Assembly: GCA_937136445.1 (NCBI GenBank)
Contig: CAKZOQ010000419.1
Location: forward strand, 1-6,200
Reading direction: 5' to 3'
DNA from: an uncultured Gemmatimonadota bacterium
GTDB lineage: Bacteria > Gemmatimonadota > Gemmatimonadetes > Longimicrobiales > Gaopeijiaceae
DNA: 6,200 bases
The position numbers and the translations under genes are program-made. Below the pieces are notes generated by a model. That model ran no database searches. It had not been told where the DNA came from and saw only the letters and a list, made by a program, of their open reading frames with translations. Of this stretch, positions 1 through 4,743 are shown piece by piece. The first letter of the stretch is position 1; every line of letters begins with the position of its first letter.

Positions 1-581
1 CCCGCCAGGGTCGCGATCTGGATGGCCGCCGTGGAGACCCCCCCGGAGCCGCCGGTGATGAGGACGCGCTCACCGGCCTGGAGCCGACCGCGGGTCATGA
101 GGCCTCGCCAGGCGGTGACGAAGACCAACCCTGCCGCCGCCGCCGTCTCGAACGAGACGCGTTCGGGAATCTGGAGGAGGTTGGCCGCAGGGACGACGGC
201 GTACTCGGCGAAGCCGCCCTGGGTGTGCTCCCCCAGGATCTTCATGCCTGGATGGGGGAGGTCCGCGCCCTGAGGCTCGCCGTTGTACCAGTCGTAGTGC
301 AGGGAAGGGTCTACCACGACACGGAGTCCAGGCTCCACCCCATCGACGCCGGGCCCCAGGGCGTCCACCACACCGGCCATGTCCGACCCGCCGATGTGGG
401 GCATGGGGGTGTCGATGGGCAGACCCTTCCGAATCCAGAGGTCCAGGTGGTTCAGGGAGGCCGCCGCCACCCGGATGCGCACCTCGCCCGGACCCGGGTC
501 CGGTCGCGGGACGGCCTGCAGCGACACCACGTCCGGGTCACCATACTCCGAAAACACCGCCGCCTGCATCGTGTCCGCCAT
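1..581 (-). CDS. Zinc-less quinone-oxidoreductase-like MDR dehydrogenase (3' end beyond left edge)
   Basis: The visible 193 residues have the fold order of the medium-chain dehydrogenase/reductase superfamily. A GroES-like N-terminal domain covers about 1-165: PGEVRIRV at 31-38, SLNHLDLW at 42-49, GGSDMAGVV at 64-72, GEHTQGGFAEY at 117-127. The start of a Rossmann NAD(P)-binding domain follows, with VLITGGSGGVS at 173-183. The family carries out NAD(P)H-dependent reduction of quinones, enones or aldehydes, or alcohol oxidation; the substrate cannot be read here. There is no cysteine in the visible part. Asn replaces the usual catalytic-zinc Cys before HLD, and the structural-zinc cysteine lobe expected around 90-112 is absent, so this copy should be zinc-independent. 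The start taken is ATG at 581-579; a second in-frame ATG at 569-567 (Met5) is possible, as neither has a well-spaced Shine-Dalgarno. The gene diverges from the operon beginning at 718. Family assignment is firm, substrate unknown. Confidence 0.9.
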   Translation of the reverse strand, partial: MADTMQAAVFSEYGDPDVVSLQAVPRPDPGPGEVRIRVAAASLNHLDLWIRKGLPIDTPMPHIGGSDMAGVVDALGPGVDGVEPGLRVVVDPSLHYDWYNGEPQGADLPHPGMKILGEHTQGGFAEYAVVPAANLLQIPERVSFETAAAAGLVFVTAWRGLMTRGRLQAGERVLITGGSGGVSTAAIQIATLA

Positions 582-589
582 GACTCCGT

Positions 590-685
590 GGGGCTGGAGG
601 AGAGAGCCCCAAGTCTAGGGGAGCGCGCCGGAGGGCGACAACGGGGCTTCGTGCCGTTCCGCCAGCCCCCTAGCTTTCAGGGGCT
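590..685. repeat. Five alternating GGGGCT hexamers in the divergent promoter region
   Basis: GGGGCT occurs at 590-595 (+), 605-610 (-), 643-648 (+), 664-669 (-) and 680-685 (+), strictly alternating in orientation. Neighbouring copies therefore form inverted repeats: 590-595 with 605-610 around a 9-base loop, and 664-669 with 680-685 around a 10-base loop. The outer arms are also related, since CTAGGGG at 615-621 is the inverse of CCCCTAG at 667-673. In the other roughly 6.1 kb I noticed only about eight scattered copies, mostly inside genes. The cluster could be a set of operator sites for a regulator of the divergent genes, or RNA hairpins. Function is inference; the repeats are seen directly. 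Confidence 0.55.
612..641 (-). promoter_or_regulatory. Candidate sigma-70-type promoter for the MDR gene
   Basis: Read on the minus strand, TTGTCG (641-636) matches TTGACA at 4 of 6 positions and TAGACT (617-612) matches TATAAT at 4 of 6, with an 18-base spacer. Transcription would begin near base 605, leaving a leader of about 24 bases before the ATG at 581. One GGGGCT motif copy (605-610) would overlap the start point. This is a consensus match by eye; housekeeping promoters of the source organism may differ from the E. coli consensus. Confidence 0.33.
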
Positions 686-717
686 CGCCGCAGCTCCCCA
701 CACCCTCCCCGACTCCC

Positions 718-1131
718 ATGCCCCATGGCTCCGAGGACGATCCGGCGTCTGCGCCCCTCGAGACCTCGCCGGACCATTCGGTTGCGGCCGAGGCCCGTCC
801 CGAGCCGGTGGCGGGAGCCGACGACACCCTGGGGGGATACTTCGAGATCCACGACCGGCCCCCGGCCTTCGCCGGCGACGACGGACACCCCTACACGGTG
901 TCCATGGAGGTGGAGAAGACGGCCGACCTCCGGGCGCCCTTCCGGCCCTATCTCGTCTTCCCCCGATGGGCCGAAACCGGGGTCGGCATCGTCGGCCATG
1001 TGGAAACACCCACCCTGGCCGAGTGTCGTACGTCGGAGGAGGCTCGAAAGCACCTCACCTCCCTGACCCTACTGGAGGTGAAGAAGCTCTTGGACGCCGC
1101 CCTGGCCGCCGGCCAGGATGCGTCGGCCTGA
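718..1131 (+). CDS. Conserved-looking small protein of unknown function
   Basis: A 137-residue protein I cannot assign to a named family. Residues 1-37 are rich in Pro, Ala, Ser and acidic residues and look disordered. A compact domain follows at about 38-130, with GGYFEIHDRP at 39-48, HPYTVSMEVEK at 57-67, YLVFPRWAETGVGIVGH at 78-94 and a closing amphipathic helix around 115-130. It has no signal peptide or membrane segment, so it is probably cytoplasmic. The alternation of beta-type stretches (YTVSMEV, YLVFPRW, GIVGHVE) with a C-terminal helix suggests a real folded alpha/beta protein, and the frame holds through to a TGA at 1129-1131. The start is the first ATG (718) with no evident Shine-Dalgarno; Met63 (904) would remove part of the domain. 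It lies 62 bases before the proline dehydrogenase gene on the same strand and may be first in its transcript. Confidence 0.7.
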   Translation: MPHGSEDDPASAPLETSPDHSVAAEARPEPVAGADDTLGGYFEIHDRPPAFAGDDGHPYTVSMEVEKTADLRAPFRPYLVFPRWAETGVGIVGHVETPTLAECRTSEEARKHLTSLTLLEVKKLLDAALAAGQDASA

Positions 1132-1193
1132 CGGAGCCCCGTGACGCCGCCGAACGCTCCCGGTCCGACGATCCACCCACCCGCCCAGCCGAC

Positions 1194-2147
1194 ATGATCC
1201 GCGACAGCTTCCTCCAACTCTCCGGCTCGTCTCTGGCTCGGGACGTCGTCACGCGGACCCCGCTGAAGGGGATGGCGCGGCGGTTCGTGGCCGGGGAGAC
1301 GCTGGACGACCTCACCCGAGCTCTGGCCGAGGTGAACCGGGAGGGCATGGGTGGCATCGCCAACTTCCTGGGCGAGTCGGTCCACGACGAGGCCGCCGCT
1401 CGACAGGCCGCCTCCGCCTACCTGCGCATCCTGAATCGGATGGAACGGGAGAGTCTGGACGCCTACGTCTCGGTGAAGTTCACCGCACTGGGACAGGACA
1501 TCTCCGACGCCTTTCTGGCGCAGAACATGGCTCCCGTCCTGGACCGGGCGGAGGAGCTCGGGCGCTTCCTGCGCTTCGACATGGAGGGGTCGGACTACAC
1601 TCAGCGCACCCTGGACGCCTTCGAGAAGCTCTGGTCGAAGGGTCGACGCAACATCGGCATCGTGCTCCAGTCCTACCTTCACCGGACCGTGGGCGACGTC
1701 GCCCGGATGAATCAGCTCGGAGCCTCGGTGCGCCTCTGCAAGGGCGCCTACGCCGAACCCGCGTCCATCGCCTTCCAGGAACGGGAGGAGGTGAACGCCT
1801 CCTTCGTGGAATGCATGCGCATGCTCCTCTGGGACGGGGCGAACCCTGCCATCGCCACCCACGACGAGGCCATGATCGACGCCACGGTGGACTTCCACCA
1901 GAGCAAGGGTATCCCCAAGTCCGACTTCAGCTTCCAGATGTTGTACGGCGTGCGGCGTGACCTTCAGCAGCAGCTCGCCGACGCCGGATTCCGGGTGAGC
2001 GTCTACATCCCCTTCGGCACCCACTGGTACCCCTACCTCATGCGTCGCCTGGCCGAGCGGCCCGCGAACGTCCTCTTCCTCGCCGGCAGCGTGGTGAAGG
2101 AGTCTCCCCTGGGCTTCCTCTGGCCTGGCAAGGGGCGCACGGGGTGA
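1194..2147 (+). CDS. Proline dehydrogenase (monofunctional, FAD-dependent)
   Basis: At 317 residues this is the usual size of a monofunctional PRODH, which oxidises L-proline to 1-pyrroline-5-carboxylate with FAD and passes electrons to the membrane quinone pool. The beta/alpha-barrel active-site positions known from E. coli PutA all have counterparts: Lys95 (VKFTALG), Asp129 (FDMEG), Gln159 (LQSY), Arg180 and Tyr186 (RLCKGAY), Tyr271 (VYIPFG), and Tyr281/Arg284/Arg285 in YLMRRLAERP. The enzyme therefore looks intact. The frame is open for over 300 codons upstream, but similarity begins at ATG 1194, 62 bases after the preceding gene. No Shine-Dalgarno is visible there. The stop codon overlaps the queE start as TGATG (2145-2149), implying translational coupling. 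No pyrroline-5-carboxylate dehydrogenase domain is fused or adjacent, so the second step of proline catabolism must be encoded elsewhere. Confidence 0.95.
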   Translation: MIRDSFLQLSGSSLARDVVTRTPLKGMARRFVAGETLDDLTRALAEVNREGMGGIANFLGESVHDEAAARQAASAYLRILNRMERESLDAYVSVKFTALGQDISDAFLAQNMAPVLDRAEELGRFLRFDMEGSDYTQRTLDAFEKLWSKGRRNIGIVLQSYLHRTVGDVARMNQLGASVRLCKGAYAEPASIAFQEREEVNASFVECMRMLLWDGANPAIATHDEAMIDATVDFHQSKGIPKSDFSFQMLYGVRRDLQQQLADAGFRVSVYIPFGTHWYPYLMRRLAERPANVLFLAGSVVKESPLGFLWPGKGRTG

Positions 2148-2863
2148 TGTCGGGCGCGGGGGGCAGGGCGTCCGTCGGCGATGCGTCCACCTCTCTGGAG
2201 GACGGGTTCCTCCGCATCACGGAGATCTTCCACTCCATCCAGGGCGAATCCACCTGGGCGGGGCTGCCCTGCACCTTCGTCCGCCTCACGGGGTGCCCCC
2301 TCCGCTGCGTGTGGTGCGATACCGAATACGCCTTCACCGGCGGAAAGCGGATGTCCTTCGACGCCATCCTGGATCGGGTCGCGAGCTGGCCCACCGGTCT
2401 GGTGGAGATCACCGGCGGTGAACCGCTGGCTCACAAGGGCGCCACCCGGCTGGCGGAACGCCTCCTCGAGGCGGGCTACACGGTCCTGGTGGAGACCTCT
2501 GGCGCCTTCGACGTCTCGCCGCTACCAGACGGTGTCCACGTCATCATGGACCTCAAGTGCCCCGGATCCGGGGAATCCCACCGCAACCGCTGGGAGAACC
2601 TGGACCACCTGGATCGAGGCGACGAGGTGAAGTTCGTGGTGGCCGATGAGGCCGACTGGGCGTGGGCGGAGGAGACCATCCGGGAGCGCGGCCTCGACCG
2701 CCGTGTCCGCGAAGGGACGCTCGGTGCCCTCCTGGTGAGTCCGGTGTGGGATGAGATCGACCTGGAGGCGCTGGCCGATTGGATCCTCTCCTCGGGGCTC
2801 CCCGTGCGCTTCCAGATGCAGCTCCACAAGCTGGTCTGGGGCGCCGACACCCAAGGCGTGTGA
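2147..2863 (+). CDS. queE: 7-carboxy-7-deazaguanine synthase, radical SAM (QueE)
   Basis: QueE converts 6-carboxy-5,6,7,8-tetrahydropterin to 7-carboxy-7-deazaguanine, the ring-contraction step toward preQ0 and tRNA queuosine. The 238-residue protein shows EIFHSIQGES at 26-35, the radical SAM cluster motif CX3CX2C (Cys50, Cys54, Cys57) followed by DTEYAF, the SAM-binding EITGGEP at 87-93, DLKCPGSGE at 135-143, and the C-terminal MQLHKLVWG at 224-232. These together are specific to QueE rather than to generic activases. Thr59 lies where QueE enzymes use a Thr to help bind magnesium. The first 22 residues are a Gly/Ala/Ser-rich tail before the conserved core. The start is ATG 2147, overlapping the upstream stop; a GTG at 2144 is in frame and equally possible. 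AAGGGG at 2130-2135 may serve as ribosome site. No queC, queD or queF is nearby. A Nudix gene follows after 4 bases. Confidence 0.95.
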   Translation: MSGAGGRASVGDASTSLEDGFLRITEIFHSIQGESTWAGLPCTFVRLTGCPLRCVWCDTEYAFTGGKRMSFDAILDRVASWPTGLVEITGGEPLAHKGATRLAERLLEAGYTVLVETSGAFDVSPLPDGVHVIMDLKCPGSGESHRNRWENLDHLDRGDEVKFVVADEADWAWAEETIRERGLDRRVREGTLGALLVSPVWDEIDLEALADWILSSGLPVRFQMQLHKLVWGADTQGV

Positions 2864-2867
2864 GGCG

Positions 2868-3470
2868 GTGAACCCAGTGGACCGTGACCAGCGCCTCTGG
2901 CTGCTCCGAGAAGCCCTCTCGTCCTACGCCTCCGATCCCGACGATCCCCCGGTGGAGGACGACGACGTCATCCAATCGGCGGTGGCGCTGGTGTTGCGGA
3001 GTGCCCGGGAGCTGGAGCTCCTCCTCATCAAGCGGGCACGGTCGGAGCGGGATCCCTGGTCCGGACACATGGCGCTGCCCGGCGGTCGCCGGGACCCCAC
3101 GGATGGTTCGCTGCACGTCACCGCCACCCGGGAGACCCGGGAGGAAACGGGGGTGGAGTTGGAGCAGGCCGCTCTCCTGGGGGCGCTGGACGCCGTGTCT
3201 CCGTCCCACATCAAGCTTCCCCGGCTCACCATCGCTCCGTACGTCTTCGGGGTGCGGGCGGAGCAGCGCGCACGGGTGGCCAGTCCGGAGGTGGCCTCGG
3301 TGTACTGGGTAGGGCTGGAGGAGCTCCGTGCCCCCGGGGCCCGACAGAAGGTGGAAGTCGACCTGCCGTGGGGAACCCGGAGCTTTCCCTGCTTCTACGT
3401 GGACGGCGAAGCGGTGTGGGGCCTCACCTACCGGATCCTCGATCAGTTCCTGGATCGGTTTCCGGAATGA
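2868..3470 (+). CDS. Nudix hydrolase, CoA-pyrophosphatase-like
   Basis: A 200-residue Nudix protein resembling the NUDT7/NudL branch, which splits coenzyme A (or related nucleotides) into phosphopantetheine and 3',5'-ADP. The core has SAVALVL at 37-43, then LLLIKRAR (51-58), DPWSGHMALPGGRRDP (62-77) and the metal-binding RETREETGV (88-96) with Glu89, Glu92 and Glu93. The closing segment EAVWGLTYRIL (181-191) also fits the CoA branch. Asp79 stands roughly where the Nudix box has its first Glu, one residue out of register from the textbook spacing, so the first half of the box is relaxed. The substrate is inferred, not certain. The start chosen is GTG 2868, 4 bases after the queE stop; GTG 2877 is an alternative, better spaced from the GAGG at 2862-2865. 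It is probably the last gene of the operon and ends 72 bases before a convergent gene. Confidence 0.88.
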   Translation: MNPVDRDQRLWLLREALSSYASDPDDPPVEDDDVIQSAVALVLRSARELELLLIKRARSERDPWSGHMALPGGRRDPTDGSLHVTATRETREETGVELEQAALLGALDAVSPSHIKLPRLTIAPYVFGVRAEQRARVASPEVASVYWVGLEELRAPGARQKVEVDLPWGTRSFPCFYVDGEAVWGLTYRILDQFLDRFPE

Positions 3471-3476
3471 GGGCCG

Positions 3477-3499
3477 GGCGGGGACCCACCACCCCCGCC
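3477..3499. terminator. Possible intergenic hairpin between convergent genes
   Basis: GGCGGGG (3477-3483) pairs perfectly with CCCCGCC (3493-3499) around a 9-base loop, 7 bases after the Nudix stop. It sits in the 72-base gap between two convergent genes, where termination is expected for both. There is no T-run on either side, so it is not a classical intrinsic terminator. In such GC-rich DNA a 7-bp hairpin can arise by chance. Confidence 0.3.
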
Positions 3500-3542
3500 G
3501 CCACCCGAAGGGTCACTGCCTCGCCGGGGCGCGGGAATGCCG

Positions 3543-4694
3543 CTACGGGCCTTCGTCCTCCACCCACTCCGCGATGAAGACGTTCGTGTCCGACGTGTCG
3601 CCGTTGTTCCGGTTGGAGCCGAAGACCAGATGGCGGCCGTCCGGGCTGAAGACCGGGAAGCCGTCGAAGCCCTCCGAGTGGGTGATGCGCTCCAGCCCCG
3701 TGCCGTCGAGGTTCACCAGGTAGAGCTCGAACTCCCGCCCCGTGGGCTCCTCATGGTTGGAGCTGAAGATGATCCGCTCCCCCGAGGGGTGCCAATACGG
3801 AGCGAAGTTGGCGCCGGGCAGGTCCGTGACCTGGCGCTTGTTGGAGCCGTCGGCGTCCATGACCCAGATGTCCAGCTCCCCCGGGCGAATGAGGCCCTGA
3901 TCCAGGAGGCGGGTGTAGTCGGCGCGCTCCTCTTCGGTCTCCGGGTAGCTCGCCCGCCAGATGATCTGCGAGCCGTCGGGGCTGAAGAAGGCTCCGCCGT
4001 CGTAGCCCAGCCGGTCGGTCAGGCGGGTGACGTCGCTCCCGTCCAGGTTCATGGAGTAGAGCTCCAGGTCGCCGTCCCGCACCGAGGTGAAGACCATGCG
4101 GTCGCCGGTGGGGGAGACGGTGGCCTCGGCATCGTACCCGTCGACGTCGGTGAGCTGCCGGAGGTCGCCCCCGTCGGCGTCTGCGATGAAGACGTCGTAG
4201 GTGTCGTACACCGGCCAGACGTACCCCTGGGACATGTCGGGGCCCGCCGGGCAGGAGGCGTCGTGGTGGTGGGTCGAGGAGTAGACGATATCCTCGCCGG
4301 AGGGATAGAAGTAGGCGCAGGTCGTCCGACCCTCGCCGGTGCTCACCAGCGTCCGCTCCCCGGACTCGATGTCCAGCTTGTAGATCTGGTCGCAGGTCTC
4401 GGTGTCCGGCCGGTGCTGGTAGATGAGCTGTTGGCCGTCCCAGGAGAAGTAGGCCTCCGCGTTGTCGCCACCGAAGGTGAGCTGGCGCAGGTTGCGGAGG
4501 CGGGTCTCGCCGGGCTGGACCAGCGCCGTGTCGTCCCCGGTCGGGGATTCCGCCGCGGCCTCGGGAGCCGCATCCTCGGGGGTGCCGTCCGCGCCGTCTC
4601 CCCCGTCGGGCGACCCACAGGCCCCGATGAGGAGGGCCAGGAGGCCCAGGGTGAGGATCGTGCGGGGGCTCCGGTGGTACAGTCCATCTCTCAC
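3543..4694 (-). CDS. PD40/TolB-like beta-propeller lipoprotein
   Basis: A 383-residue exported protein. The N-terminus has basic residues, a hydrophobic stretch (about 13-25) and a lipobox LIGAC ending at Cys26, so it should be lipid-anchored. An acidic Gly/Asp/Pro/Ala linker follows at about 27-60. The remainder is built of WD40-like PD40 repeats, each a QLT or RLT turn followed by FSPDG and a beta strand: 69-92, 116-140, 178-205, 222-247, 286-312 and 334-360, consistent with a six-bladed propeller. Propellers of this type bind proteins or glycans; TolB is the best-known relative, but no Tol-Pal genes are here and the ligand is unknown. Blades 2-3 are separated by an insert (141-170) with three consecutive His and Cys148; another insert lies at 248-275. 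The GTG start at 4694-4692 is preceded by GAGAGGA five bases away, a strong Shine-Dalgarno. The frame extends further upstream, but that part is antisense to the peptidase gene. Confidence 0.9.
   Translation of the reverse strand: MRDGLYHRSPRTILTLGLLALLIGACGSPDGGDGADGTPEDAAPEAAAESPTGDDTALVQPGETRLRNLRQLTFGGDNAEAYFSWDGQQLIYQHRPDTETCDQIYKLDIESGERTLVSTGEGRTTCAYFYPSGEDIVYSSTHHHDASCPAGPDMSQGYVWPVYDTYDVFIADADGGDLRQLTDVDGYDAEATVSPTGDRMVFTSVRDGDLELYSMNLDGSDVTRLTDRLGYDGGAFFSPDGSQIIWRASYPETEEERADYTRLLDQGLIRPGELDIWVMDADGSNKRQVTDLPGANFAPYWHPSGERIIFSSNHEEPTGREFELYLVNLDGTGLERITHSEGFDGFPVFSPDGRHLVFGSNRNNGDTSDTNVFIAEWVEDEGP
4675..4683 (+). promoter_or_regulatory. Candidate extended -10 promoter element for the M28 peptidase gene
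   Basis: TGGTACAGT fits an extended -10 element: TG, one base, then TACAGT, which matches TATAAT at 4 of 6 positions. Transcription would start near 4690, giving a leader of about 30 bases before the ATG at 4720. No good -35 is seen, as is common for extended -10 promoters. The element lies inside the first codons of the divergent lipoprotein gene. This is an inference from a short motif. Confidence 0.28.
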
Positions 4695-4743
4695 GGTTGT
4701 CCTCTCACTGCGGAATCGGATGATGCCACGGTCTTCACGGTTG
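4691..4743. repeat. Direct repeat of TCACGGTTG across the divergent start region
   Basis: TCACGGTTG occurs exactly at 4691-4699 and 4735-4743, 44 bases apart (about four helical turns). The first copy includes the lipoprotein GTG start codon on the minus strand; the second lies in codons 6-8 of the peptidase gene. The pair flanks the 25-base gap and could be two sites for one DNA-binding protein, or chance. Confidence 0.35.
4701..4707 (-). promoter_or_regulatory. Ribosome binding site that fixes the lipoprotein start
   Basis: On the minus strand GAGAGGA (4707-4701 as read) lies 6 bases before the GTG at 4694. It is the clearest Shine-Dalgarno in the window. It supports starting the lipoprotein here, which puts the signal sequence at the N-terminus, rather than at any upstream codon in the long open frame. 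It lies wholly within the 25 bases between the two divergent start codons. Confidence 0.65.

Larger units (their letters stand above)
582..717. promoter_or_regulatory. Divergent intergenic control region
   Basis: This 136-base gap separates the start codons of the minus-strand MDR gene and the plus-strand operon, so promoters for both should lie here. It holds a candidate minus-strand promoter and a cluster of GGGGCT hexamers, listed separately. On the plus strand the best -10-like hexamer is TAGCTT at 671-676. It has no convincing -35 partner, and I see no Shine-Dalgarno before the ATG at 718. No small ORF with coding character is visible. That the gap is regulatory is inferred from the divergent gene order. 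Confidence 0.6.

Noticed and set aside
671..676. TAGCTT as a -10 box for the plus-strand operon.
   Set aside because: Only 3 of 6 consensus matches, and the hexamer 17 bases upstream (TTCGTG) is a poor -35. It is not strong enough to list as a promoter.
225..1193. Open frame of over 300 codons continuous with, and upstream of, the proline dehydrogenase.
   Set aside because: It overlaps the MDR gene antisense and the 718-1131 gene in another frame. Its translation is Arg/Pro/Gly/His-rich with no PRODH similarity until Met at 1194. Long open frames are common by chance in GC-rich DNA.
1132..1193. Possible promoter or attenuator in the 62-base gap before proline dehydrogenase.
   Set aside because: No -10/-35 pair or stable hairpin was found. 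One AGCCCC copy (1135-1140) is present but isolated.
948..2024. Minus-strand open frame of 358 codons opposite the proline dehydrogenase.
   Set aside because: It is the antisense shadow of a gene with complete active-site motifs. Its translation is low-complexity Val/Gly/His/Leu with no recognisable domain.
2751..2867. Upstream ATG extension of the Nudix gene inside queE.
   Set aside because: The extra 39 codons are an out-of-frame reading of the QueE C-terminus. The Nudix domain begins well after GTG 2868.
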